In this document: piece by piece, positions 34,128 through 43,310 of the stretch
How positions within the stretch are numbered: the first letter of the stretch is position 1
Layout: each line of letters begins with the position of its first letter
Assembly: GCF_031844705.1 (NCBI RefSeq)
Contig: NZ_CP134609.1
Span: 3,472,001 to 3,536,000 of the forward strand
Length of the DNA stretch: 64,000 bases
Reading direction: 5' to 3'
Source of the DNA: Streptomyces sp. ITFR-16
GTDB lineage: Bacteria > Actinomycetota > Actinomycetes > Streptomycetales > Streptomycetaceae
Notes under the pieces: generated by a model
Databases searched by the model: none
What the model saw: only the letters and a program-made list of their open reading frames with translations
What the model was told of the DNA's origin: nothing
Program-made: the position numbers and the translations under genes

Positions 34128-34286
34128 CTACTTCACGTCGACGTAGTCACCCGTGGCGGTGACGGCCGGAACTGCAGCTTGCCCAGGCTGGGCGGTGTAG
34201 CCGTGGTACTTCAGGTCGTCGAAGTGGGCCCGGGAGAGCCAGCCCTTGACAGTGGGCCCCCGGCCGCCGTCCGGGGGCCCGGACCG
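34128..34286 (-). pseudogene. Possible remnant of a gene 3' end
   Basis: The minus strand contains a frame ending at 34128 that reads VKGWLSRAHFDDLKYHGYTA, then QPGQAAVPAVTATGDYVDVK and TAG. It is open back to the stop codon of the neighbouring ATPase gene but has no start codon or ribosome site. The composition looks coding-like, so it may be the surviving 3' end of a deleted gene. It could also be chance in high-GC DNA. Confidence 0.3.
34254..34280. terminator. Strong hairpin between convergent genes
   Basis: Perfect 10-bp stem GGGCCCCCGG (34254-34263) with 34271-34280 and a 7-nt loop. It lies 7 bp downstream of the GHKL ATPase stop and would also stop P-type ATPase transcripts. Confidence 0.8.
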
Positions 34287-37200
34287 TCAGTCGAACCAGC
34301 GGTCCCGGGCCAGCTCCTCCGTGCGGGACGGGTCCTCCAGCAGGGCGGCGACCTCGAAGCGCCGGGGCCACTGCCCCGCCGCCCAGGCCAGACCCGCCGC
34401 GACGCCCTCCAGCGTGGCGGCGTGCACCACACCGTCCGGGGTGCGGCGCCAGTCCAGCTCGACGCCGCCCGCGCGCAGTTCGCCGTGTTCGATGTACGTG
34501 TCCGGGGTGGCGGGCCCGAGCAGCACACGGACCGGCTCCGGCACCCGGTGCTCCTCGCCCTCGCTCGTGACCTCGGCCTCGACGCTCTCGCCGAGCCGCC
34601 GCACCTGGAACAGCTCGGCCAGCTCCGCCGCGTTCACCGGGGCGACGGGCAGCAGCGGCAGCCCCCCGGTCAGCGGCAGCAGGTCCGGGGCGTCCGCGAT
34701 CACCGCGTCCGCCGCGTCCACGACCCGCACCTCGCCGTCGACGACCGCCCGCAACTCGTCCGGCAGCGTGACCTGTTCCGGATCCAGCTCGGCCAGGGCC
34801 GTGTACAGGGCGTGCAGCTGTACGGAACCGACCGGGCGGTCCTCGTCCGCGAGCCGCCCCAGGAGTTCGGCCGCCCCGCCGGGCTCCGCGAGCAGCGCGT
34901 CGACCGAGGTCCGTACGCCGAGGGCGCGCAGCACCTCCGCGTCGTCGAAGCCGGTCGCGTCCACGGCGTCGTACAGCCCCGCGAGCCGGGAGTCGCCGCC
35001 CCGGGCCCGCAGTCCGGCCGGCCGGCGGCCGTCCAGCACCGGGTGGTCGCGCAGCCACCAGGCGGTGTACGGGCGCACGGACTGCGTCGTGCCGTCCGGG
35101 AGCAGCACCCGTACCGGCTGGGTCAGCGCGTCGCGCAGCGGCGGGCGGGCGAGGAGGGCGAGCGCCTGGGGCCAGGCGTCGTCGTCCACCAGGTCGAGGT
35201 CCCGTACGGCGACGATCTCGGTGGCGACCGGCGGCACCGGGCTGTCCGGCAGCCGGTCGAGGATGTCCTCGCACCACACGTCGACGGCATCGAGCAGCCC
35301 GGCGTCGTCGGGCTCGGCGAAGTCGCTGTCGCGGGGCTCCAGTTCGTCGGGGTCCAGCACCACATCGGTGGCCCGGACCAGCGCGAACGTGGCGAGCACC
35401 CCGCAGGCGGTGAGCGGCTGCTCGCCCCAGCGCCCGGCCAGCTCCGCGTCGCAGTGGGCGAGTTCGCCCTCGCGCATCACGGCCGCGAACGGGCTGCCGG
35501 GCAGCACCAGTTCACCGGCCGGGGCGAGTTCGCCGTCCTCGTCGGGCAGCGCGAGCGCGCCGAGCCAGGGCTCGTCGCCCGGCTCCAGCGCGGCGTCCCG
35601 GACCAGGGTCAGGACGGTGTCCACGAGTTCGTCGCCGTCGAGCGCGTCCTCGTCCCAGATCTCGCCCGCGTCCAGCGAACCGGCGACGGCGGCCCGCACC
35701 TGCGGGGTCGTCAGCACGGCGCGCGGGGTGGCGGGCAGGGCGCCCAGCTTCTCCAGGAGCGGGTGCGCGGCCTCGGGGTGGGCGACCTTCAGCCCGAGCC
35801 GGCCGAGCCGGTCCAGGACGGGGCCGGTCAGCGCGTCGGGCAGCGGAAGCAGGATCTGCCGGGGACCGATCGTGGTGCGCGGCACCGCCGGGGCATCGGG
35901 GCCGGGCCCCCGGGACTCCGTACCGGCGAGCGGCACCGGAAGGCCGGAGAGCCGGTCCGGGTCCACCCCGGCCAGGCTGTCGTAGAGCCGCCGCCACCAG
36001 GCCGGGTCGCGCTCCAGGCCCGCGAGCCGGTCGATGGCCTCGCCCAGCGGGACCCGGGCGACGCCGAGCGTGCGCAGTTCGGCGCGGCGCTCGAGCCCCG
36101 CGGGCAGCAGACACGGCAGCACCTCGGCGAGCACGGAGACGGTCTCGGCGCCGACGCCCTCCAGCACCTCCGCCTCCAGGGGCCGCAGCGCGGTGGTGGC
36201 CTTGCGGGCGCTCTGCTCCCCCGCGTCCCAGCCGTCCCAGCGGTCCGGCTCGGCGGCCGGATCGCGCGGGGCGGCCGGCTCCAGGAACGCGACGCGCGGC
36301 AGCCGCTCCAGGATCGCGCCCCGCAGCGCGCCGTCCAGTTCGCCCTTGCCGAGCGGCCCGGGCACCAGGCCGATCGTGGCGACGGAGACCGGCTGCCAGT
36401 CGGCGAGCAGCTCCGCGTACGCGTCCGCCGCGCGCTGCACCAGGAAGTCGGTGAGCGGGCCGGGCGCGGGGTGCCTGCGGGTGGTGTCCATCGGCAGCGA
36501 GGCGATGAGCAGGGCGGGGATGCCAAGAGGTTCGTCGGTGGGCGTCGGCGCGTGCACGACGGGGGCGGTACGGGGGCGGACCGGGGCGCCCTCCGCGTCC
36601 ACCGGGACCGCCCAGGTCACCGACCAGTGGGGGCGCAGCCGCTCCTCCAGCGGACGGCCGACGAGCAGGCCGGGCTCGACGGGGCCGTGGTGCGTGACGG
36701 TGCGCCAGCGGTTCGTGCCGTGCGCGGAGTCCTCGACGTGGGTGTACGGGCCGTGCTGCGAGCGGCGCAGGGTCCGGACCGCGTCCGGCGTCTCGACGAC
36801 GATCTCGTCGAGCCCGGCCAGCGTGAGCAGCAGCGCGTCGTCCACGGCGGCGAGCAGCCGGCCCACCAGGTCCTCGGCGACCCCGTCGCGCAGCGGCAGG
36901 ACGACGACGGTGTCGTAGCCGTCCGGGGCGGTGCCCTCGGCGGGCAGCGGGAGCCGCAGCAGCGGTACGTGTCCGTCGCGGCGGCGCAGCTCGTCCCCGA
37001 GGCCGGGGCTGCCGACGGCGGCCTCCCGGGCGAGGTCGCGGGCCTCGGCGAGGGACCAGCGCACCCCGCCGTGCCGGCCGATCACGGCCGGTTCGTCGCT
37101 CACCGCGAGCACGGCGGCGAACCCGACGCCGAACCGGCCCACGGCCCCCTCGTGGCCCTCGCGCTTGGCGGAGGCACGCAGGGTGGACAGCGACTCCACG

Positions 37201-37499
37201 CCGGTCGCGTCCAGGGGGGCGCCGGTGTTCGCGGCGGCGAGGACGGCGGGGGCGTCCCCCTTCGCGGGGTGCAGGGTGAGGCGGAGCCGGCCGGGCGCCT
37301 GGGCGCGGGCGGCGGCGTCCGCGGCGTTCTGGGCCAGTTCGACGACGAGACGGTCACGGTAGCCGCCGAGCGCGAGGTCCTCCTCGGCGTTGGCGTCCTC
37401 ACGGAAGCGGGCGGGGCCGGCGCCCCAGGCGTCGAGCACGCCGCGCCGCAGCCGCGCGGTTCCGAACGGGTCGGCCCCCTCGGTCGCATTCATGCCCAC
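34287..37499 (-). CDS. Very large GHKL (sacsin/Hsp90-like) ATPase-domain protein
   Basis: A 1070-aa cytoplasmic protein. The N-terminal 250 residues hold a GHKL ATP-binding fold: N-box VVELAQNAADAA (Asn/Asp for Mg-ATP), an ANTGAPL lid region, and the G-rich GRFGVGFAAVLAV. This resembles the sacsin N-terminal ATPase repeat. The remaining 800 residues are acidic, without motifs I can name. The protein is conserved in Streptomyces beside DUF3027 and may be a chaperone-like ATPase. GTG at 37499 has GAGGGAG 7 nt upstream; ATG two codons later is an alternative. Confidence 0.85.
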   Translation of the reverse strand: MGMNATEGADPFGTARLRRGVLDAWGAGPARFREDANAEEDLALGGYRDRLVVELAQNAADAAARAQAPGRLRLTLHPAKGDAPAVLAAANTGAPLDATGVESLSTLRASAKREGHEGAVGRFGVGFAAVLAVSDEPAVIGRHGGVRWSLAEARDLAREAAVGSPGLGDELRRRDGHVPLLRLPLPAEGTAPDGYDTVVVLPLRDGVAEDLVGRLLAAVDDALLLTLAGLDEIVVETPDAVRTLRRSQHGPYTHVEDSAHGTNRWRTVTHHGPVEPGLLVGRPLEERLRPHWSVTWAVPVDAEGAPVRPRTAPVVHAPTPTDEPLGIPALLIASLPMDTTRRHPAPGPLTDFLVQRAADAYAELLADWQPVSVATIGLVPGPLGKGELDGALRGAILERLPRVAFLEPAAPRDPAAEPDRWDGWDAGEQSARKATTALRPLEAEVLEGVGAETVSVLAEVLPCLLPAGLERRAELRTLGVARVPLGEAIDRLAGLERDPAWWRRLYDSLAGVDPDRLSGLPVPLAGTESRGPGPDAPAVPRTTIGPRQILLPLPDALTGPVLDRLGRLGLKVAHPEAAHPLLEKLGALPATPRAVLTTPQVRAAVAGSLDAGEIWDEDALDGDELVDTVLTLVRDAALEPGDEPWLGALALPDEDGELAPAGELVLPGSPFAAVMREGELAHCDAELAGRWGEQPLTACGVLATFALVRATDVVLDPDELEPRDSDFAEPDDAGLLDAVDVWCEDILDRLPDSPVPPVATEIVAVRDLDLVDDDAWPQALALLARPPLRDALTQPVRVLLPDGTTQSVRPYTAWWLRDHPVLDGRRPAGLRARGGDSRLAGLYDAVDATGFDDAEVLRALGVRTSVDALLAEPGGAAELLGRLADEDRPVGSVQLHALYTALAELDPEQVTLPDELRAVVDGEVRVVDAADAVIADAPDLLPLTGGLPLLPVAPVNAAELAELFQVRRLGESVEAEVTSEGEEHRVPEPVRVLLGPATPDTYIEHGELRAGGVELDWRRTPDGVVHAATLEGVAAGLAWAAGQWPRRFEVAALLEDPSRTEELARDRWFD

Positions 37500-37640
37500 G
37501 CCCTGACTCCCTCTGCCGGCTTCCGGTTGACGCGTACCCCTGCGCCAAGTGTGCGCCCGAAGCTACCGGGTCCCGACGGGGTGGACCTGAGCGCCCACGG
37601 CCAACCGGCCATCCCTGGGCACCGGCCCCCACCCGTCGGC

Positions 37641-37670
37641 TTCCGTCCTCAAGCGCAGGACGGGCTCGAG
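37641..37670 (+). repeat. Dispersed repeat, copy 1
   Basis: TTCCGTCCTCAAGCGCAGGA followed by CGGGCTCGAG. Shares the core CGTCCTCAA-(n)-CGC-(n)-GGACGGGCT with copies near 48567 and 52957. Confidence 0.65.
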
Positions 37671-37694
37671 GTGGCGCGACCGGCCGGCACATCC

Positions 37695-37724
37695 CAGCCG
37701 TCCGGCGCTTGAGGACGCAGCCGG
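37695..37724 (-). repeat. Dispersed repeat, copy 2 (inverted)
   Basis: CCAGCCGTCCGGCGCTTGAG then GACGCAGCCGG. The same element as copy 1 in the opposite orientation. Confidence 0.7.
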
Positions 37725-37748
37725 CGCGACGGGCGGCCCGAGCCAATT

Positions 37749-37780
37749 CCAGCCCGCCCGGCGCTTGAGGACGCAGCCGG
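37749..37780 (-). repeat. Dispersed repeat, copy 3 (inverted)
   Basis: CCAGCCCGCCCGGCGCTTGA then GGACGCAGCCGG; 54 bp from copy 2 and nearly identical over 25 bp. With copies 1 and 2 it fills the 325-bp gap 37500-37824, in which I see no gene. Confidence 0.7.
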
Positions 37781-37824
37781 TACGCCGGAGCGGCCCGCGC
37801 CCCCCGGGAGCCCCGCAGGCCGGC

Positions 37825-38760
37825 CTAGGAGTGGCCGAGGTCCTCCGACGGCTCGTCCGCCTCCACCGGCACGGAGCCGGAGTCCCGCGCCGGCCGCAGC
37901 GGGTACTCATCCACCCGCATCGTGTCCAGCGCATGCGGCGCCGGCTTCGGCGGCTTCGGCATCACCGCCGCCTCCGAATGCCCACCGCACCCGTACGACA
38001 GGGACACCACATGCCCGTCCGCCGGGCCGAACTCGTTCGCGCACACCCCGAAGGCCTGCTTCAGCGAGCCCGCCAGCGGCACCAGGAAGGCGCAGGACAC
38101 ACAGGTCGCCGGCGCCGCCTGGGCCATCGGCGTCTTCGCGCCGAACCCCTCGTCCCAGCGGTCGGCCGCCTCATGCAGCCCGTACCGCGACAGCACCCGC
38201 GCACGCCGCATGCCCAGCTCGTCCGCGACCGCCGCGATCGAACCCCGGCGCGGCGGCTCCGGGCGCGTCGTCAGCTCCGCGTCCTCCGCCTCGACGAGGT
38301 CGGCCAGCTCGCCCGAGACCGCGGCCACCGCGGAGTTCGGCGGCAGCTCGTCCTCGCCGCTGTACCCCGGCTCCAGCCGCAGATCGTCCGCGTCGGTGGG
38401 CAGCAGGTCGCCCGGGCCCATGTCGCCCGGCCGCAGCCGCTCGCTCCACGGCACCCACTCCGGCGCGAGCAGCGCGTCGCCGCCCGGCAGCAGCACGGTC
38501 TCGTCCAGCGTGACGTTCTTCGCGCGGGACGCCCGCGCCACCGTCACCGCCCAGCGCCAGCCCCGGTAGCCCGGGTCCTTGCACTCGAAGTAGTGCGTGA
38601 CGACCCGGTCCCCCTCGGAGACCACGGCCACATGCTCACCCACGACCCCTGGCGCGGCTGCCTCCTCGGCCGCCGCGCGGGCGAGATCTACCGCCTCGGC
38701 GCACAAACGGTCGGGAACAGGGGTACGGGCCGTACGGCTTCGCGTCGTCGCAGCACTCAC
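37825..38760 (-). CDS. DUF3027 protein
   Basis: A 311-aa actinobacterial protein. DUF3027 features: the N-terminal VVTHYFECKDPGYRGWRWAVTVARA, TLDETVLLPGGDALLAPEWVPWSERLRPGDMGPGDLLP, and a Cys cluster CVSCAFLVPLAGSLKQAFGVCANEF with a further YGCGGHSE, which may bind zinc. The role is unknown. It is a neighbour of the GHKL ATPase and the MFS/cold-shock block, an arrangement I recall as conserved in Streptomyces. GTG start at 38760. Confidence 0.88.
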   Translation of the reverse strand: MSAATTRSRTARTPVPDRLCAEAVDLARAAAEEAAAPGVVGEHVAVVSEGDRVVTHYFECKDPGYRGWRWAVTVARASRAKNVTLDETVLLPGGDALLAPEWVPWSERLRPGDMGPGDLLPTDADDLRLEPGYSGEDELPPNSAVAAVSGELADLVEAEDAELTTRPEPPRRGSIAAVADELGMRRARVLSRYGLHEAADRWDEGFGAKTPMAQAAPATCVSCAFLVPLAGSLKQAFGVCANEFGPADGHVVSLSYGCGGHSEAAVMPKPPKPAPHALDTMRVDEYPLRPARDSGSVPVEADEPSEDLGHS

Positions 38761-39178
38761 AGGTCTCGCTTCTCTCCTACGCCAGTCTCACGAGCGCGCC
38801 AGCACATCCATCGATTTCGGCCATACGGCTGCGGACGGAGCGGACCTGGGGGCCGCGTCGACGTTCACACCCGTGTGCCTGCCTCGGGCACACCTTCCGC
38901 GACCCATTCTGCGGGATCGCCGAGAGGCGCGCGGCCAAGAACAACCGCCGGTGGCGCGCTACGCACGCTACCCTCTCCGCCGCTCCCCGCCCACCTGCCC
39001 GTCCCAAACGACGCCGTATCCGGCGCCGTGTCCCGTCCACCGAGAACCGGCCATCCACCCCGATCGGCCGGTCCGCACCCCCTGCCACCTGCCCGATCGC
39101 TGACCCGACGGGGCGGTACACACCGCGCCCCGCGCCGATCCCGGTTCGCATCGGCCGGGACTGGGGCAGTATGACCAA
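38761..39178. other. 418-bp divergent intergenic region, no gene seen
   Basis: Lies between DUF3027 and MFS starts. It has a GTGTGCC-N7-GGCACAC hairpin (38873-38893). CAGTAT (39167-39172) ends 6 nt before the MFS GTG. No supported reading frame. Confidence 0.5.
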
Positions 39179-40609
39179 GTGGCTTCTGCCAGGTCGCACG
39201 ACGGATCCGGCCCGCTCCGCAGGACGGGCCGGTCGATCGGTCATGCCCTGCAGACCCCGTTCACCGGCACCGCCCGCTCCATCCGCAAGGCGACGCACGC
39301 GCACGGCGCCGGCGAGTCCGGACTCGGCAAGCTGATCGAGCTGCACGCGGTCAACGGCGCGGGCGACGTGATGATCACCGTCGCGCTCGCGTCGACCGTG
39401 TTCTTCTCCGTACCGACGGACCAGGCCCGCGGCCGGGTCGCGCTGTACCTCGCCGTCACCATGGCGCCGTTCATCCTGCTCGCCCCGGTCATCGGCCCGC
39501 TGCTGGACCATCTGCCGCACGGCCGCCGCGCCGCGATGGCCGGTTCCATGCTGGCCCGTGCGCTGCTGGCGCTCACGATGTCGGGCGCGGTCGCGACCGG
39601 CGGCCTGGAGCTGTATCCGGCCGCGCTGGGCGTGCTGGTCTGCTCGAAGGCGTACGGGGTGGTGCGCAGCGCCGTCGTCCCGCGTCTGCTGCCACCGCGG
39701 TTCTCCCTGGTGAAGGCGAACTCACGGGTCACCCTGGCCGGCCTGCTGGCCACCGGCGCCGCCGCGCCGATCGGGGCGGGGCTCCAGAGCATCGGCCCGC
39801 CGTGGCCGCTGTACGGGGCGAGCGTGATCTTCGTCGGGGGCGCGGTCCTCGCGTTCACCCTGCCGCACAAGGTGGACTCGGCGAAGGGCGAGCGCAGGGC
39901 CCGCCTGGTGTCGCCGCACGGCGAGGGCGCGCCCGAGCCGCTGCCGAAACCGGCCAGGTCCAAGGAGAAGGGCAGGCCGAAGGAGAAGCGGAAGGAGGGC
40001 GGCGAGAAACGGCCCGGACTGCGTTCGGTCGGCCCGTCCGTCCTGCACGGTCTCCAGGCCAACGCCTCGCACCGGGCGCTCTCCGGGTTCCTGATCTTCT
40101 TCCTGGCGTTCCTGCTGCGCGAGCACCCGCTCGCCGGGCAGAGCGCCGCGATCTCGCTCGGCATCGTCGGCGTGGCGGCCGGCGTGGGCAACGCGCTGGG
40201 CACGGCCGTCGGCTCCTGGCTCAGGGCGCGCGGCCCCGAGATCATCATCGCCTCGGTGCTGGGCCTGGCCCTGGGCATCGCGATCCTGGCCGCCGTCTTC
40301 TTCAGCACGGTGATGGTGGCCGCGCTCGCGGCGACGGCGGGGTTCACCCAGGCCCTGTCGAAGCTGTCGCTGGACGCGATGATCCAGCGCGATGTGCCGG
40401 AGGAGGTGCGGACCTCCGCGTTCGCCCGCTCCGAGACGCTGCTCCAGATGGCCTGGGTGGCCGGCGGCGCGATCGGGATCGCCCTCCCCCTCAACGGCGT
40501 ACTGGGCATGTCGGTCGCCGCGGGCCTCCTCGGGCTCGGCGCAGCCGCCTCCGTACGGGGTCTGCTGGGCGCCGCGCGGCGCGGCTCGCCGCACCCCCGC
40601 GTGGCGTGA
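39179..40609 (+). CDS. MFS transporter
   Basis: A 476-aa membrane protein with about 12 helices, split by a long basic central loop (residues about 225-285, rich in K, E and R). Segment GDVMITVALASTVFFSVP opens helix 1 after an unusually long cytoplasmic N terminus (about 55 residues). LIGPLLDHLPHGRRAAM is the loop 2-3 motif. The substrate is unknown. GTG at 39179 with CAGTAT 6 nt upstream implies a leaderless start; an ATG at 39171 is in another frame. Confidence 0.88.
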   Translation: MASARSHDGSGPLRRTGRSIGHALQTPFTGTARSIRKATHAHGAGESGLGKLIELHAVNGAGDVMITVALASTVFFSVPTDQARGRVALYLAVTMAPFILLAPVIGPLLDHLPHGRRAAMAGSMLARALLALTMSGAVATGGLELYPAALGVLVCSKAYGVVRSAVVPRLLPPRFSLVKANSRVTLAGLLATGAAAPIGAGLQSIGPPWPLYGASVIFVGGAVLAFTLPHKVDSAKGERRARLVSPHGEGAPEPLPKPARSKEKGRPKEKRKEGGEKRPGLRSVGPSVLHGLQANASHRALSGFLIFFLAFLLREHPLAGQSAAISLGIVGVAAGVGNALGTAVGSWLRARGPEIIIASVLGLALGIAILAAVFFSTVMVAALAATAGFTQALSKLSLDAMIQRDVPEEVRTSAFARSETLLQMAWVAGGAIGIALPLNGVLGMSVAAGLLGLGAAASVRGLLGAARRGSPHPRVA

Positions 40610-40623
40610 GCCGGAGCGACCGA

Positions 40624-40629
40624 TAGCCT
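40624..40629 (+). promoter_or_regulatory. -10 box of the DUF2771 gene (leaderless)
   Basis: TAGCCT ends 7 nt before the ATG at 40637 and 20 bp after the MFS stop, giving the lipoprotein gene its own promoter. Confidence 0.45.
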
Positions 40630-40636
40630 TCGGCCC

Positions 40637-41116
40637 ATGACCGTTGCGTTCTTCTCCGGTAAGGGCCGTCGAATCGGCGTCGCTCTTGGTGCCGTGTCCG
40701 CGGGACTCCTTGTCCTCTCCGCCTGCGACAAGCCGACGCCGCTCGCCACCGTGACGGTCGGCGACAACTCGGTGAGTACCGAGGCCGCCTGCTACAACGA
40801 CGGCAAGGCCCTCAAGGAATCCGAGTACAAGAGCTGCCTCAACAAGAAGGCGGAGAAGACCGTCAAGGTCGCGATGGACGACAAGGTCCGCTTCGGCGTC
40901 GACCCCGAGATCGCGGACCACGGCTGGACGCTCTTCATCAACGGCCAGCAGGCCGAGCAGGAGCCGTACAAGAAGACCTACCGGTCCATCCCGGGCAGCG
41001 CCTTCTTCTCCAGCCAGACCGGCGAGACCACGAACAAGACGCAGATCAGCATCGTGGAGACCAAGGGCAAGGACCTGCTGGGCATCTGGCACTTCGAGCT
41101 CAAGAAGACCGACTGA
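40637..41116 (+). CDS. DUF2771 lipoprotein
   Basis: A 159-aa surface lipoprotein. A basic N terminus, a hydrophobic stretch and the lipobox LVLSAC put the modified Cys near residue 30. The mature part contains AACYNDGKALKESEYKSCLNKK, with a Cys pair, and a beta-rich body ending GIWHFELKKTD, typical of DUF2771. Function unknown. It lies between the MFS gene and mqnB in a conserved order. Confidence 0.9.
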   Translation: MTVAFFSGKGRRIGVALGAVSAGLLVLSACDKPTPLATVTVGDNSVSTEAACYNDGKALKESEYKSCLNKKAEKTVKVAMDDKVRFGVDPEIADHGWTLFINGQQAEQEPYKKTYRSIPGSAFFSSQTGETTNKTQISIVETKGKDLLGIWHFELKKTD

Positions 41117-41157
41117 CGCCCCCTCCCGCCCCCTCCTGACCTCGGAGGACCGCCCTC

Positions 41158-41865
41158 GTGCGCGTGCTTGTCGTGACCGCTGTCCCGGTGGAACGGGACG
41201 CGGTCACGCGTGCGTACGGGGCCGGGGTCCCCGTGCACCACGTACCGGGCGCGGAGATCCACCGCGCGGGCCCGCTCGACGTCCTCGCAGGCGGCGCGGG
41301 ACCGGCCTCGGCGGCGGCCTCGGCCGCGTACGCCCTGGCCTCGGACCGCTACGGCCTGGTGATCTCGGCGGGCATCGGCGGCGGCTTCCCCGGCGTCGCC
41401 CCGGTCGGCTCCCTCGTCGTGGCGGACCGCATCGGCGCGGCGGACCTGGGCGCCGAGACCCCCGCCGGCTTCGTGCCGGTCACCGACCTCGGCTTCGGCC
41501 GGGTCTGGCACCACCCGCCCCGCTCCCTCGTCCGCGCGGCGGCCGGAGCGACCGGTGCGGCGACCGGCGACATCCTCACCGTCTCCACGGTGACCGGCAG
41601 CTCCGAGCGCGCCGCCGCACTCCTCGCCGCGCACCCCGGCGCCCGCGCCGAGGCCATGGAGGGCTTCGGGGTCGCGGAGGCGGCCGACCGGACGGGCGTA
41701 CCCGTCCTGGAGATCAGGGCCGTGTCGAACGCCGTCGGCCCCCGCGACCGCGACGCCTGGCGCATCGGCGACGCGCTGGCCGCGCTCACCGAGGCGTTCG
41801 GGAAGCTCATACCCGTACTGGAAGGCTGGACCCCCCATGACCGAGACGACACCGCCGCCGGCTGA
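41158..41865 (+). CDS. mqnB: Futalosine hydrolase
   Basis: A 235-aa nucleoside-phosphorylase-fold enzyme. It splits futalosine to hypoxanthine and dehypoxanthine futalosine in the futalosine route to menaquinone. Family segments are LVVTAVPVERDAVTRA, GLVISAGIGGGFPGVAPVGSLVVADRIGAADLG, the substrate motif AEAMEGFGVAEAA (Glu-Met-Glu-Gly type), and LEIRAVSNAVGPRDRDAWRIGDAL. GTG start. It overlaps mqnD by 29 bp, so the two are translationally coupled. Confidence 0.93.
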   Translation: MRVLVVTAVPVERDAVTRAYGAGVPVHHVPGAEIHRAGPLDVLAGGAGPASAAASAAYALASDRYGLVISAGIGGGFPGVAPVGSLVVADRIGAADLGAETPAGFVPVTDLGFGRVWHHPPRSLVRAAAGATGAATGDILTVSTVTGSSERAAALLAAHPGARAEAMEGFGVAEAADRTGVPVLEIRAVSNAVGPRDRDAWRIGDALAALTEAFGKLIPVLEGWTPHDRDDTAAG

Positions 41866-42703
41866 CGCGCTGCGCATCGCCTTCTCCCCGTGCCCGAACG
41901 ACACGTTCGTCTTCGACGCCTGGGCGCACGGACGGGTCCCCGACGCACCCGCGCTCGATGTCACCTTCGCCGACATCGACCTCACCAACGGCATGGCCGA
42001 GCGCGGTGAGCTGGACGTCCTCAAGGTGTCGTACGCGGTGCTGCCCTGGGTCCTCGACGAGTACGCGCTGCTGCCGTGCGGCGGCGCGCTGGGCCGGGGC
42101 TGCGGACCGCTCGTCCTCACCAAGGAGCCGGGCACGGACCTGACGGGGAAGACCGTCGCCGTACCGAGCGAGCGCTCCACCGCATATCTGCTGTTCCGCC
42201 TCTGGGCGGCGGACCAGGTGCCGGGCGGGGTCGGCGAGATCGTGGTCATGCCGTTCGACGAGATCATGCCGGCGGTACGGGACGGCAAGGTGGACGCCGG
42301 CCTCGTCATCCACGAGGCGCGCTTCACGTACCAGAACTACGGGCTGCACAACCTGGCCGACATGGGCAAGCACTGGGAGGACACCACCGGCCTCCCGATC
42401 CCGCTCGGCGCGATCATCGCGAAGAGGTCGCTGGGCGCGGACACGCTGAAGCTGCTCGCCGAGTCGGTGCGCACATCGGTACGGATGGCGTGGGACGACC
42501 CGGAGAGCTCGCGGCCCTACGTCGCGGAGCACGCGCAGGAGATGGACCCGTCCGTCGCCGACCAGCACATCGGCCTGTACGTGAACGAGTTCACCGCCGA
42601 CCTCGGCGAGGACGGCTATGCGGCGATCCGCGGCCTGCTGACGCGCGCGGCGGCCGAGGGACTGGTCCCGCCCCTCGCCCCCGACGCACTGTCCTTCCCC
42701 TGA
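41837..42703 (+). CDS. mqnD: 1,4-dihydroxy-6-naphthoate synthase
   Basis: A 288-aa enzyme of the periplasmic-binding-protein-like fold. It converts cyclic dehypoxanthine futalosine to 1,4-dihydroxy-6-naphthoate. The start IAFSPCPNDTFVFDAWAHGRV is the MqnD signature (MqnA has a different N terminus). The rest agrees: DVLKVSYAVLPWVLDEYALLPCGGALG, VPSERSTAYLLFRLW, and LVIHEARFTYQNYGL. From memory, mqnB and mqnD are neighbours in S. coelicolor. mqnA, mqnC and mqnE are not in this window. Confidence 0.93.
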   Translation: MTETTPPPADALRIAFSPCPNDTFVFDAWAHGRVPDAPALDVTFADIDLTNGMAERGELDVLKVSYAVLPWVLDEYALLPCGGALGRGCGPLVLTKEPGTDLTGKTVAVPSERSTAYLLFRLWAADQVPGGVGEIVVMPFDEIMPAVRDGKVDAGLVIHEARFTYQNYGLHNLADMGKHWEDTTGLPIPLGAIIAKRSLGADTLKLLAESVRTSVRMAWDDPESSRPYVAEHAQEMDPSVADQHIGLYVNEFTADLGEDGYAAIRGLLTRAAAEGLVPPLAPDALSFP

Positions 42704-42718
42704 CGACCGCTGCGACCG

Positions 42719-43111
42719 CTACACGTCGAGCTGGTCCGCGACCGCGCGCAGCAGCCCGGCGATCTTGGCGCCGGCCGCCTTGTCCGGATAGCGTCCGCGC
42801 TCCAGCATCGGCGTGATGTTCTCCAGCACGGTGGTCAGGTCCTGCACGATCGACGCCAGCTCGTCCGGCTTGCGGCGCTGGGCCGCCGCGACGGACGGGG
42901 TGGGGTCGAGGATCGCCACGGAAAGCGCCTGGTCACCACGTTGCCCCGCGACCACACCGAATTCGACGCGCTGACCGGGCTTGAGTGCGTCGACCCCGGC
43001 CGGGAGCACGGACGAGTGCACGAAGACGTCGCTGCCGTCGTCGCGGGAGAGGAAGCCGAAGCCCTTCTCGCTGTTGAACCACTTGACCTTGCCAGTCGGC
43101 AAAGCACGCAC
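42719..43111 (-). CDS. Cold-shock-domain protein with conserved C-terminal extension
   Basis: A 130-aa protein. Residues 6-70 are a cold-shock domain with RNP1 GKVKWFNSEKGFGFLSRDDG and RNP2 DVFVHSSVL. The C-terminal 55 residues (KPDELASIVQDLTTVLENITPMLERGRYPDKAAG) are helical and recognisable in Streptomyces homologues but absent from 67-aa CspA proteins. It probably binds RNA or single-stranded DNA. GTG 43111 is used; TTG 43102 (M-P-T-G-K) is an alternative that fits homologue starts better. Confidence 0.9.
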   Translation of the reverse strand: MRALPTGKVKWFNSEKGFGFLSRDDGSDVFVHSSVLPAGVDALKPGQRVEFGVVAGQRGDQALSVAILDPTPSVAAAQRRKPDELASIVQDLTTVLENITPMLERGRYPDKAAGAKIAGLLRAVADQLDV

Positions 43112-43310
43112 CCCATCTCAACCCGTATGCCGGAACAAAGCCTCAGCAGGTCAGGCCGTCCTGTGGTCGTGCTCCCCTGCTGGCAGAAGCCTCCACAGGT
43201 GAAGTACCCCTCGTCAAGCCTGGTCATCCGGACTCTGTCCGGAAACGGCACTTCCTTCACCCCCGCCCCTGCCGGGACGGATCACCCCCGCCGGGAACTA
43301 CCCTGACGGG

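Noticed and set aside
34179..37712. 1177-codon plus-strand open frame
   Set aside because: Antisense to the GHKL ATPase gene. Its translation is Gly/Arg/Val-rich low complexity with no domain, typical of a shadow frame in high-GC DNA.
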